Assembly (NCBI RefSeq): GCF_000620845.1
Contig: NZ_KK211189.1
Coordinates: forward strand, 64,501 to 128,500
DNA: 64,000 bases
Direction of reading: 5' to 3'
Origin: Exiguobacterium marinum DSM 16307
GTDB lineage: Bacteria > Bacillota > Bacilli > Exiguobacteriales > Exiguobacteriaceae
Shown: one piece after another, positions 33,929-43,525 of the stretch
Layout of the letters: every line of letters starts with the position of its first letter
Numbering within the stretch: the stretch's first letter is position 1
Translations under genes and position numbers: made by a program
Notes under the pieces: generated by a model
What the model saw: only the letters and a program-made list of their open reading frames with translations
Told to the model about the DNA's origin: nothing
Database searches by the model: none

Positions 33929-33966
33929 AAAAAAAGAGAAGCCTGCTTAAGGCTTCTCTTAAAAAA
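33929..33966 (-). terminator. Terminator of groESL
   Basis: On the minus strand AAGAGAAGCC and GGCTTCTCTT pair around TTAAGCA, followed by a run of T. It lies just after the groEL stop codon at 33976. Confidence 0.85.
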
Positions 33967-33975
33967 TCATTTGTA

Positions 33976-35622
<1,647 letters not shown>

Positions 35623-35658
35623 TCATTTCCCCCTAAAAAAGTTTTTGAATAATGGTGC

Positions 35659-35943
35659 TTAGCCTACGATTGCGAGAATGTCGCTCTCGCGAACGATTAA
35701 GTACTCTTTTCCATCATGCTTCACTTCGGTACCTGCGTACTTCGAGTAGATGACCAAATCATTTTCTTTCACGTCGAGATCGATGCGCTTGCCTTCGTCC
35801 GTCACGCGGCCTGTACCGACTGCGACGACTTTCCCTTGTTGCGGCTTTTCTTTCGCCGTATCAGGAAGCACGATGCCCCCGATCGTCTTTTCTTCTTTCT
35901 CCACGACTTCGATGATGACACGATCGCCTAGTGGTTTTAACAT
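35659..35943 (-). CDS. groES: Co-chaperonin GroES
   Basis: A 94-residue GroES, the lid of the GroEL chamber. It begins [19 protein letters not shown], has the mobile loop [16 protein letters not shown] (about 22-37) and ends [11 protein letters not shown]. It is the first gene of the operon; GGAGGG lies before the ATG. Confidence 0.98.
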   Translation of the reverse strand: MLKPLGDRVIIEVVEKEEKTIGGIVLPDTAKEKPQQGKVVAVGTGRVTDEGKRIDLDVKENDLVIYSKYAGTEVKHDGKEYLIVRESDILAIVG

Positions 35944-35992
35944 GTAAAAACCCTCCTCCGAATATGAATGATGTAATGTGTATCGTAAGGTT

Positions 35993-36056
35993 TTAGCACT
36001 CAGTTAAAAGGAGTGCTAACATTGATAAGTGTAGTATGCGACGATTAAAAAATCAA
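35993..36056 (-). promoter_or_regulatory. CIRCE operator and sigma-A promoter of groESL
   Basis: A perfect CIRCE, TTAGCACTC-N9-GAGTGCTAA, occupies 35993-36019; it is the HrcA repressor site. On the minus strand the promoter reads TTGATT (36051-36056), a 17-base spacer, and TACACT (36028-36033). The CIRCE lies just downstream, around the start point. No hrcA gene is in the window. Confidence 0.95.
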
Positions 36057-36156
36057 GTACGATACATTAAAAAATGCTCTTACTCGCGGTCAAGAGAACT
36101 TATTTGTTACAATGAGAAAAAGGTAGGTTCATTCTTATGATTAAGGACGTGTTGAA

Positions 36157-36852
36157 TTGGCTACACTAAACTCAAACCAATCGATAAATACCCGTTTTTC
36201 GATGGCGCCTAACATTCGTCTCCGGCACCTCACCCCGATTTTACTATATGCGTTCGTTCAACTATTCCCGCTCGTCCTCACTGAAGTACGACCGGAATGG
36301 TTAACGGAAACGTTCGTCGGGCTCTGGCTCGCCATCGGATTCGGTGTGACGATTGTTCTGTCAATCCTGCTCATCTGGCCGGATTTGAAGCAATACAAAG
36401 CGCAAGGCATCCAATCGAACTTGAACGACACGGTCAAATGGATCGGGCTCGGGATTTTGATGCAATACGGGCTCGTCATCGTGGCGAACTTGATTGAGAC
36501 GGCCATCTCTGGTGACCTCGTCGAATCGATGAACACGCAAAACATTGCCGAGATGGTGGAAGTCATTCCACTCCTGATTTTGCCGGTTATTTTGCTCGGA
36601 CCAATCATCGAAGAGATTCTCTTCCGTCACATTTTGTTCGGGAACTTGAATGCACGCTTCGGGTTCTGGATCGCCTTTGGGGTCAGTTCGATCCTATTCG
36701 CGCTCATCCACCAAGATAATCGATTCCTCGTCTATATCGCGATGAGTTTCGCGTTCTCATATGCGTATGCGAAGACAAGACGATTGATCGTTCCAATCGC
36801 CATCCACGCGTTCAACAACGCGCTCGTGATGCTCGTACTATTTTTAATGTAG
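36157..36852 (+). CDS. CPBP-family intramembrane metalloprotease (YdiL-like)
   Basis: A 231-residue, multi-helix membrane protein with the Abi/CAAX protease motifs: PIIEEILFRHILFGN (EExxxR) and FALIHQD (FxxxH). It lies next to groESL, as ydiL does in Bacillus subtilis. TTG start, with AAGGA 9 bases upstream. Members cleave prenylated or bacteriocin-related peptides, but its substrate is unknown. Confidence 0.88.
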   Translation: MATLNSNQSINTRFSMAPNIRLRHLTPILLYAFVQLFPLVLTEVRPEWLTETFVGLWLAIGFGVTIVLSILLIWPDLKQYKAQGIQSNLNDTVKWIGLGILMQYGLVIVANLIETAISGDLVESMNTQNIAEMVEVIPLLILPVILLGPIIEEILFRHILFGNLNARFGFWIAFGVSSILFALIHQDNRFLVYIAMSFAFSYAYAKTRRLIVPIAIHAFNNALVMLVLFLM

Positions 36853-36868
36853 AAATGAGGTGGCAGTT

Positions 36869-37078
36869 ATGCCGCGACAACTAAAAGTGATGATGCTCTT
36901 CAGTCTCTCGTTCGGTGTGTTGTTCACCGTCCTCGCGTACTTCTCGGTACAAGAGTACGGCTTCAGCTTCTGGACGTACTTTATCATCGCCGTCGCCGCT
37001 TATGACTTTTTCAAAGTGTATCAAATCTTGGCACTCGCTCGAAAAGTCAAAAAAGAAGGCACGGACAAATCCGCATAA
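36869..37078 (+). CDS. YdiK-like small membrane protein (DUF4305)
   Basis: A 69-residue protein with two transmembrane segments (about residues 9-27 and 34-55) and a lysine-rich tail. ATG at 36869 with GAGG 8 bases upstream; the GTG at 36860 is less well placed. It follows the CPBP gene by 16 bases, matching the ydiL/ydiK neighbourhood near groESL in Bacillus. Function unknown. Confidence 0.72.
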   Translation: MPRQLKVMMLFSLSFGVLFTVLAYFSVQEYGFSFWTYFIIAVAAYDFFKVYQILALARKVKKEGTDKSA

Positions 37079-37080
37079 TG

Positions 37081-37112
37081 AAACCCCGAGTTTTACGAGC
37101 TCGGGGTTTTTC
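37081..37112. terminator. Terminator, bidirectional
   Basis: AAACCCCGAG pairs with CTCGGGGTTTTT across a 9-base loop. It ends the YdiK-like transcript and, from the other side, overlaps the last codons of the minus-strand gene ending at 37093. Confidence 0.9.
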
Positions 37113-37521
37113 TTATAGTTGTAACTTTCGATTGCTCTTGAATTACTTCTTGATAAACACTTCGAATGAGCAGTCCACGCAGACCGAACACCACACCTAA
37201 TAATACATAAATGGCATCAATAAGTAGGATTTGCGGTTCATCCAAGAAGAAATTGATGACCACGCCAATGACCAGCAAACCGTAAATCGTGATGTTCATG
37301 AGTGTCGCATCAACTTGCTTCATGATTCTCTTAGTCATCTTTTCCTCAAGCTTTTCAATCTCTTCATGACGATAACCATAAATCGCAAACCCTAGACCCG
37401 TTATTGACAGTGCGACGAACTCGCCATCCCATAGCGCGAACAAAAACAGTCCTACAAAAAAGACCATAAATCCGATCAGTGATTTCTTACGCATCATATC
37501 CCTCCTTATGATGGAATCCAT
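37093..37521 (-). CDS. Small membrane protein, unknown
   Basis: A 142-residue protein with about four hydrophobic segments in two pairs, separated by a charged helix (RHEEIEKLEEKMTKRIMKQVD). The general plan resembles the 4-helix proteins at the left edge of the window and at 40504-40893, though I see no close sequence match. It follows the SgrR-like gene on the same strand with a 16-base overlap; the ATG at 37494 would avoid the overlap. Confidence 0.65.
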   Translation of the reverse strand: MDSIIRRDMMRKKSLIGFMVFFVGLFLFALWDGEFVALSITGLGFAIYGYRHEEIEKLEEKMTKRIMKQVDATLMNITIYGLLVIGVVINFFLDEPQILLIDAIYVLLGVVFGLRGLLIRSVYQEVIQEQSKVTTIRKTPSS

Positions 37522-39131
37522 AGTTTCGCAAAATCAAAATAGCCAAACAAATCGACACAGACGTCCTTCAGCTCGACCGGGAACGGAATCGTCCGCTCCT
37601 CGTTATAGAGCGGAATGAAGTACGACTTCTCTTTCAACTCACGTTCGATCTCTCGGTGCAGCGGCAACCAGTCCTCAAACGGCAGGTCATCATATTGCCC
37701 GACCCGCTCCGCCATCCCCTCTATATAAGGGAACACTTTATGCGGAGGCGAGTACTCGTTCGTCATGAACTGTTCAAACCCGAGTGTGATGTTCCGCTCG
37801 AACACTTCTCCGTGAACGACCAAATCGACGTATTCATAATACGTTTTGTCATGGATCGAATCTTTGAAGCTGATGGGCACGAACTCATAAGCAATGCCGT
37901 GCCGCGTCAACATCTCGGCAATCCAATCGGTCGTATCGTTCGTGAAGTCCGTCTGTTTGATTCGAATCGGTCGGTCGAACGTGACGGGTATTCCTTTTGG
38001 AATGCGATACGTCTCGCTCATAGAACCGAGAAAACCTCGATCGTTCGGCGTTCTCCGCTCATGCAACGTCCCAATCTCCGGTCGAATCTCCGCAATCAAC
38101 CGATGGATATAATGTCGCGCCTCTTCATTGGCGAACACACTATTCGGATGACTGTTCAAGATGACAAGCCCGAACCCGGACGGTGTCGAGATTTGTCCGG
38201 TTTCTTTGGAGTCTCTTGATGAGATGCGATACGTCGGGTCGTATCCGTCCGGTACTTTGATGAACTCGACCCGATCCAAAAGTGCTCGGACGCCAAAATA
38301 ATTCTCGAAGGCGAGGAGGACCGTCTTCTCCCGATCATGCTGGTCCAATTGAAACGGTCCTGTCCCGACACTTCCTTTGGCGATGCTCGTATGAATCATC
38401 GACAGTTTCGGGATGTACGAATTCCGGCGTCGGTCGAGCGTGACATCGACGCGATACGTACCGTTCGATGCGATATGCCGGACGTGCCGGTACATATACC
38501 GATACGCATCCGACTGGACGAGCATGCGCAGACTCTTCGTCACATCTTTACTCGTCATGAGCGACCCGTCATGGAAACGGACCCCTTTCCGAAGAAACAA
38601 GACGAGCGTACTTCCCTGCCATTCATAGTGATGCGCGAGCTCCCCGGTGACCTCTCCCGATGCGTCAATCATGAACAGACGATTGAATACGTTCTGGACG
38701 AGGTGGGCACTGTGGATGTCAGCCGCCTCGAGCGGATGTGTCGTCAAAAAGTGACGATGACGCGGGATGATGAGCGCATCGCTCGACGTTTGGACGTAAC
38801 CAAACTTTTTCTCGAGCTGACGCATGAACCGACCTGCCTGTGCTGGTGACCAGTCCCACTCCAGCTGATTCGTCACCGCTTCGACCGACTCTTTCTCCAT
38901 GCGTTCGAGTAGCTGTTTTGCCAAATCACGCTCGACGTGTCGTAGCCATTCGAGACGCGTCAAATTCCCCCGTCCGCGGCCACTCGTATACGTGAGCCAC
39001 CCTTCCTCTTGCCACCGTGCCAAATGACGCTTCGTCTGTTTCGAGCTTAAATGAATGGCTTCCGCCATATCAGAAATCGTGTACGCCCCATCGCGACACT
39101 CTTTCCACAATCGAAATAAATACGCATCCAC
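37506..39131 (-). CDS. SgrR-like transcriptional regulator with a solute-binding domain
   Basis: A protein of 541 residues. The N-terminal domain is a winged helix (YTISDMAEAIHLSSKQTKRH) of the SgrR type, and the rest is a periplasmic-oligopeptide-binding fold (SBP_bac_5: GVRFHDGSLMTSKDVTKSL). It is cytoplasmic, with no signal peptide. I start at the GTG at 39131 because AAGGGGGGA lies just before it. It is divergent from an MFS transporter, like SgrR beside SetA in enterobacteria; it probably senses a small molecule and controls that transporter. Confidence 0.85.
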   Translation of the reverse strand: MDAYLFRLWKECRDGAYTISDMAEAIHLSSKQTKRHLARWQEEGWLTYTSGRGRGNLTRLEWLRHVERDLAKQLLERMEKESVEAVTNQLEWDWSPAQAGRFMRQLEKKFGYVQTSSDALIIPRHRHFLTTHPLEAADIHSAHLVQNVFNRLFMIDASGEVTGELAHHYEWQGSTLVLFLRKGVRFHDGSLMTSKDVTKSLRMLVQSDAYRYMYRHVRHIASNGTYRVDVTLDRRRNSYIPKLSMIHTSIAKGSVGTGPFQLDQHDREKTVLLAFENYFGVRALLDRVEFIKVPDGYDPTYRISSRDSKETGQISTPSGFGLVILNSHPNSVFANEEARHYIHRLIAEIRPEIGTLHERRTPNDRGFLGSMSETYRIPKGIPVTFDRPIRIKQTDFTNDTTDWIAEMLTRHGIAYEFVPISFKDSIHDKTYYEYVDLVVHGEVFERNITLGFEQFMTNEYSPPHKVFPYIEGMAERVGQYDDLPFEDWLPLHREIERELKEKSYFIPLYNEERTIPFPVELKDVCVDLFGYFDFAKLWIPS

Positions 39132-39232
39132 GTCACATCCCCCCTTAAAAGTGGACATCATTTCCCCATGTCGTCCATTTTTCAAATCCGTTGTCTTGTT
39201 TATCATACAGGTACAGAATGGAAGGTGACAAG

Positions 39233-40468
39233 ATGAAATGGAAAGATATACCTAAACCAATAAAAGTTCGACTCGTGACATCATTTTTCAACCGTTCGGT
39301 CTCATTCGCCATCATGCCGTTCATGGCACTCCTCTTTGTCAAAGCGTTCAATGAATGGATCGCGGGTGTCTTCTTAGTCTCGCTCGTCTGTCTCGGATAC
39401 GTCATCGGGTTAATCGGGGGATACCTCGCTGATAAGTTTTCACGAAAACGACTCCTCGTGTTGACGGCTAGCCTCACGGCCTCAATGTTTCTCGTCATGA
39501 CGCTCAGTCTTCAGTTCGACCAGATGATCGTCTTTATGATTGCCTATACAATCTTCACGGTCACGAATAACCTCGGACGTCCGGCGATGAGTGCCATCAT
39601 CATCGACGCGACAACGCCTGAGAACCGAAAAGCCGTTTATGCGCTCGATTACTGGTTGATCAACTTATCCATCACGATCGGGACGGCGCTCGGGGGCTGG
39701 CTCTATGTCAGCAACCAACTGTTACTATTTTGGATTTTGACGTTCACGTCGAGCATGTTGCCGATCGCGTACGCCATCTTCCTCGAAGACACCAAACGCA
39801 CATGGACGTCCCAAAAGCTTCGTCTCGTCTTCGTCGACGTGTTCCAAAGTTATCAAATCGCCTGGCGTGACCGTCCGTTCGTCAAAGTCGTCTTCGGCTC
39901 GATGTGTATCCTCGCCGCCGAGTTCTCGATGGGTAGTTATGTCGCGGTCCGACTCGCTGATTCATTCGAACCGCTCTCGATCGAATCATGGACGATCAAC
40001 GGGGTGCGGATGATGAGCCTCATTCAAATCGAAAATACGCTTATCGTCGTTGCGTTGACGTTCTTCATTCAACGTCTTGCCTCCCGCTTCTCAAATAAAC
40101 ACACGCTTCTCAGTGGGCTCGCATTATACACGATCGGGTACGCCGTCATCACGAGTGCGAATTCGATGATGCTCCTTCTCGGTTTCATGCTCATCGCGAC
40201 GTTCGGCGAATTATTGTACTCGCCCGTATTGAATACGGAGAAGGCGAACATGATGCCAGAAGACCGACGTGGTGCGTACTCGGCGTTTGCCGGGACGTCG
40301 TTCGCCGGTGCCGACTTCTTATCACGCTCGACGATTTTAATCGGGTCACTTCTCACCCCGTTCATGATGAGCGTCTATATCGGACTGTTGGTCAGCTTCG
40401 GCTGCTTCCTCGTCTATAGCGGCATCTATGTAAAAGAAAAGCTCGTCCTACGACGAGCGGCGTCTTAA
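39233..40468 (+). CDS. MFS transporter, probable efflux
   Basis: A 411-residue, 12-helix MFS protein. The loop 2-3 motif reads GGYLADKFSRKR. I start at the ATG at 39233, after GAAGGTGAC, because the longer frame overlaps the promoter region. It is divergent from, and about 100 bases from, the SgrR-like regulator, which suggests regulation by it. Substrate unknown; sugar or drug efflux is plausible. Confidence 0.85.
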   Translation: MKWKDIPKPIKVRLVTSFFNRSVSFAIMPFMALLFVKAFNEWIAGVFLVSLVCLGYVIGLIGGYLADKFSRKRLLVLTASLTASMFLVMTLSLQFDQMIVFMIAYTIFTVTNNLGRPAMSAIIIDATTPENRKAVYALDYWLINLSITIGTALGGWLYVSNQLLLFWILTFTSSMLPIAYAIFLEDTKRTWTSQKLRLVFVDVFQSYQIAWRDRPFVKVVFGSMCILAAEFSMGSYVAVRLADSFEPLSIESWTINGVRMMSLIQIENTLIVVALTFFIQRLASRFSNKHTLLSGLALYTIGYAVITSANSMMLLLGFMLIATFGELLYSPVLNTEKANMMPEDRRGAYSAFAGTSFAGADFLSRSTILIGSLLTPFMMSVYIGLLVSFGCFLVYSGIYVKEKLVLRRAAS

Positions 40469-40474
40469 CGATGG

Positions 40475-40505
40475 CCATCCTTTCTCATGAGAAGGGATGG
40501 TTTTT
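40475..40505. terminator. Terminator of the MFS gene
   Basis: CCATCC and GGATGG, extended by TTCTC and GAGAA, form a nearly perfect stem followed by TTTTT. The tail reaches into the stop of the convergent gene at 40504. Confidence 0.85.
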
Positions 40506-40893
40506 AGTCGAACTGTTGTTGGTGCATCGCATAAATCAAGGTCAACGCCCGGATACAAAAGATTGTCGAGAAGCCGTAAATGCTCAGCTCGAGCAACGAA
40601 ACAGAAGGATATTGTAGACCAAGCGAGACGGCATAGCCTACTAAACAAAGTAAGATGACGAGTGTGATTGTCCACTCATTTGACTGCTGCTTCATCTTTT
40701 CGGCTAATCCCTTCTCTTCTTTCTCGACACGTTCACGTTGCCAAAAGTAAAAGAACAAGGCATACATCGCAAAAGAGATTCTTGGAACGTCACCTAAGAG
40801 TAAATCAAAGATGATGAGCCCTAAAAATAAGTATGTCCCTAACTGATAGCCACTCTTCATTTGAAGACGCGAACGCAGTGGTCTGTTCGTCAT
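40504..40893 (-). CDS. Small membrane protein, unknown
   Basis: A 129-residue protein with four predicted hydrophobic segments in two pairs around a charged linker (RERVEKEEKGLAEKMKQQ). Its ATG overlaps the stop of the 52-residue gene before it (ATGA). The plan is similar to that of the 37093-37521 product. Function unknown. Confidence 0.68.
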   Translation of the reverse strand: MTNRPLRSRLQMKSGYQLGTYLFLGLIIFDLLLGDVPRISFAMYALFFYFWQRERVEKEEKGLAEKMKQQSNEWTITLVILLCLVGYAVSLGLQYPSVSLLELSIYGFSTIFCIRALTLIYAMHQQQFD

Positions 40894-41048
40894 AATCCAA
40901 TCACAGCTACGGTCAACCCACCGTAGACGAATCCGAGTACGATGGCACTGATGGCCATACGTTTATATTGCGGATATTGATAAAGGGCAATCGCCCCACC
41001 AACGACGTGTACGAAGGCGACGATGAACGTCAAAATCGCTAATACCAT
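40890..41048 (-). CDS. 52-residue small membrane protein
   Basis: A short gene: start MVLAILTFIVAFVHVVGGAI, then QYPQYKRMAIS and a second hydrophobic stretch (AIVLGFVYGGLTVAVIGL). Two transmembrane helices with a short basic turn. GAGGAG lies 7 bases before the ATG and its TGA overlaps the next ATG as ATGA, so it is clearly translated with its neighbour. Function unknown. Confidence 0.75.
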   Translation of the reverse strand: MVLAILTFIVAFVHVVGGAIALYQYPQYKRMAISAIVLGFVYGGLTVAVIGL

Positions 41049-41165
41049 CTAAATTCTCCTCTTTGTTATAAATATCTTTTAGTAATTCGTGGGAATCACT
41101 TTATTTTCCGATACAATGAAACCTGCATTCATTATAACAATTACAAATTAAGAAAGTAGGAAATC

Positions 41166-41528
41166 ATGATGAGTTATTCTACTTCAAATCTGACAACAGA
41201 AGAGTTGCTGTATGTAAACAGCGAAGTCGAAAAGCGAAAACCAAACCTTCTCGTGGCGTATTTGCTTTGGTTCTTCCTTGGCGGATTCGGCGGACACCGT
41301 TTTTACTTCAAGAAGACCGGTTCTGCTGTAGCGATGATTCTTTTAATCGTTGCATCATTTGTTTTAACTTTTATTTTTATTGGAATCTTTGGTTTTCTAA
41401 TCTCTGGCATCTGGGTTCTTGTCGACGCCTTCCTGATTCCAGGTTGGCAACAACGAGAAGTTGAAGCCATCGAACGGGAAACCATTGCAAGACTCGAAGC
41501 ACGTGAAGAACGTCAAGCTGGATTCTAA
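41166..41528 (+). CDS. TM2-domain protein
   Basis: A 120-residue membrane protein with the TM2 signature: LLWFFLGGFGGHRFYFKKTG (about 34-53), then a second hydrophobic helix and DAFLIPGW. The N-terminal tail is cytoplasmic and the C-terminus charged. TM2 proteins are widespread and mostly of unknown function. GGAAATC precedes the ATG. Confidence 0.85.
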   Translation: MMSYSTSNLTTEELLYVNSEVEKRKPNLLVAYLLWFFLGGFGGHRFYFKKTGSAVAMILLIVASFVLTFIFIGIFGFLISGIWVLVDAFLIPGWQQREVEAIERETIARLEAREERQAGF

Positions 41529-41533
41529 TCAAA

Positions 41534-41568
41534 AAAGACGATCGAGGCCTCTCGCCCCGATCGTCTTT
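41534..41568. terminator. Terminator, bidirectional
   Basis: AAGACGATCG pairs with CGATCGTCTT around a 13-base loop; A and T runs on each side. It ends the TM2 gene and the convergent NADP-oxidoreductase gene that stops at 41568. Confidence 0.88.
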
Positions 41569-42146
41569 CAACGTTCTGTTAAGTAGAAGGCGAAGTCCCG
41601 TGATTTTCGCTCTTTCACCGCATTATGAATCCAGAGCCACGCCAACCCTTCCAACTCACGAGCCAGCTTCAGACTATGGAGCGGATGCGTATCGAAGCCG
41701 ATCTTGTTCGATAGCTCGACGACAAGCCGCACTGCTTCCTCATCTTCACCTGCGACGAACATGACGGACCCATTCGGATCGCCTAAATTCTCGACCCCCG
41801 TCTGATTGAACGCCTTCACCACTTTCGTATCAGGAATGAGTCGCTGCAAATACTCCGCACCTGACACTCCGTCTGGGCGCTCGACTTCGTTAAACTCGAT
41901 GGCAATTGGATTCGTCACATCAATCAATACTTTCCCATCCAGTCCGTCGAGTGTCGGTAACAGGTCGACCGCTGCCGCGAACGGTGTACATAGCAGAAGC
42001 ACATCGCTCGCTGAGGCGACTTCTTGTAAGGTCAATGTGCCCTCCCGTTCCGTCCGTGTTCCGTACAGCACCTCATAGCCTGCTCGTTCGAACTGCTCCC
42101 CGAGTGTGCGCCCGACTTTTCCGGCACCTAAGATCCCGAGTTTCAT
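41568..42146 (-). CDS. NAD(P)-binding F420-dependent oxidoreductase-like protein
   Basis: A 192-residue Rossmann protein of the NADPH:F420 reductase / DUF2000-free coenzyme-binding type. The motif KLGILGAGKVGRTLGEQFERAG is at the very N-terminus, and the next conserved stretch is VVKAFNQTGVENLG. F420 is not generally made by Bacillales, so the real partner is unknown. It lies 4 bases after the DUF1269 gene. Confidence 0.8.
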   Translation of the reverse strand: MKLGILGAGKVGRTLGEQFERAGYEVLYGTRTEREGTLTLQEVASASDVLLLCTPFAAAVDLLPTLDGLDGKVLIDVTNPIAIEFNEVERPDGVSGAEYLQRLIPDTKVVKAFNQTGVENLGDPNGSVMFVAGEDEEAVRLVVELSNKIGFDTHPLHSLKLARELEGLAWLWIHNAVKERKSRDFAFYLTER

Positions 42147-42149
42147 GAC

Positions 42150-42623
42150 TCACAGCTCCTCGTCTGTCCGAGTGACTGTCCCTCCGAACTCTTCTGCGAG
42201 CCCATCTAAAATCGATGGATCGAATTCATCCCCGATGGCCATGACGCCCGTCTGACCCGGTTCGATGTTTCCGACTGTCCGTTTGAACGTATCTTGGATC
42301 CCTTGCATGTGCTTCACGTCTTTCGTGCCGCCGATGAGACCACCTGTGAGTGTCCCGAACAAGATCCCGAACGGACCTCCGAGAATTCCAACCGCCATCC
42401 CGATGAGTGCACCTTTCGTCGACTTGTTGACCGGTGCGAGCTGCGCCGCATCCTCAAACGAGAACGCCCCGTTCTCTTCACGCTTGATGACGACCAATTG
42501 TTCAAAACCGACGAGCCCATCCGAATGGTACTTTTTCAGCTTACTGAACGCCTGATACGAGATTGCCTCTTCTGGGAACGTGAACGTGACGATGTGATAC
42601 GGTTGTTTTTCCTTTTTAGCCAT
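42150..42623 (-). CDS. DUF1269-family protein
   Basis: A 157-residue protein with a central glycine-rich hydrophobic hairpin (GALIGMAVGILGGPFGILFG, about residues 70-90) between polar domains. This is the DUF1269 layout. Function unknown; often stress-related in other bacteria. AGGAGG lies before the ATG. Confidence 0.75.
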   Translation of the reverse strand: MAKKEKQPYHIVTFTFPEEAISYQAFSKLKKYHSDGLVGFEQLVVIKREENGAFSFEDAAQLAPVNKSTKGALIGMAVGILGGPFGILFGTLTGGLIGGTKDVKHMQGIQDTFKRTVGNIEPGQTGVMAIGDEFDPSILDGLAEEFGGTVTRTDEEL

Positions 42624-42692
42624 GAAAAATTCCTCCTTTTAGGTAGAAAACATGACGCGCACTTACCCTACTCTTTTTCCCTGCTTTTCCGT

Positions 42693-42719
42693 AAAAAAAC
42701 CTAGTCCGTAGACTAGGTT
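42693..42719 (-). terminator. Terminator of the siderophore ABC operon
   Basis: On the minus strand AACCTAGTC and GACTAGGTT pair around TACG, followed by a T-run. It begins at the last codon of the ATPase gene. Confidence 0.88.
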
Positions 42720-43525
42720 CAGGTCGGTCGCTTTTCATTCAACTCGTAGTGTGAATACGGTACACAGAGCGGTGTCCCGTATAGCGGGTCCTCCGTCACT
42801 ATGACTTTGAGACCGAATACGTCTTTCATGAACGTCTCATCGACGACATCGTTCGGACTCCCTTCGCGGTACACGTTACCGCCAGCTAATGCGATGACAT
42901 GATCGGCATAGCGACAGGCAAGGTGCAGGTCGTGGAGCACCATGATGATCGTCTTCCCTTCTAACCGGTTCAACCGATACATTAAGTCCAAAATCTCGAT
43001 TTGGTGCGACATATCCAAATATGTCGTCGGCTCGTCGAGCAAAATCGTCTCCGACTCTTGGGCGAGCGCCAACGCGATCCATACCCGTTGTTTTTGTCCA
43101 CCGGAAAGGTTGCTGACGAGCGTGTCACGGAGCGACACCGTATCGGTAAAGGCGAGTGCCCGTTCGACGGCCCGTTCATCGTCCTCCGAATATCGTTTGA
43201 AGAACGTCTGGTACGGATAACGACCGAAGCGAACGAGTTGTTCGACGGTCAATCCATCCGGTGCCACGTTCACTTGCGGCATGAATGCCATGAGTCGCGC
43301 CGCCTCTTTCGCCCGATACGAATCGAGCGGTTTGTCCCGAAATGCGATGTCTCCGCCTAGTGCATCTCTCTGTCTCGCGAGCGTCGAGAGGAGCGTCGAC
43401 TTCCCGCAACCGTTCGCCCCGAGAAGGACAGTGATCTTCCCATGAGGAATGGAGAACGATAATTGATCGAGCACCGTCTTCTGTTCATATCCGATGGTTA
43501 CTTCGTTCAAATCAAATGTGTTCAT
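42719..43525 (-). CDS. Iron-siderophore ABC transporter ATPase, FecE/FhuC type
   Basis: A 268-residue ABC ATPase with Walker A GANGCGKST (about 35-43), signature LSGGQKQRV, Walker B TILLDEPTTYLD and the H-loop VLHDLHLACRYADH. It powers ferric-siderophore import with the two FecCD-type permeases, and overlaps the preceding gene by 4 bases (ATGA). A Fur box lies upstream of the operon. Confidence 0.92.
   Translation of the reverse strand: MNTFDLNEVTIGYEQKTVLDQLSFSIPHGKITVLLGANGCGKSTLLSTLARQRDALGGDIAFRDKPLDSYRAKEAARLMAFMPQVNVAPDGLTVEQLVRFGRYPYQTFFKRYSEDDERAVERALAFTDTVSLRDTLVSNLSGGQKQRVWIALALAQESETILLDEPTTYLDMSHQIEILDLMYRLNRLEGKTIIMVLHDLHLACRYADHVIALAGGNVYREGSPNDVVDETFMKDVFGLKVIVTEDPLYGTPLCVPYSHYELNEKRPT

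Noticed and set aside
26856-33975. CRISPR array in the defence island
   Set aside because: No direct repeats with regular spacing are visible on either strand.
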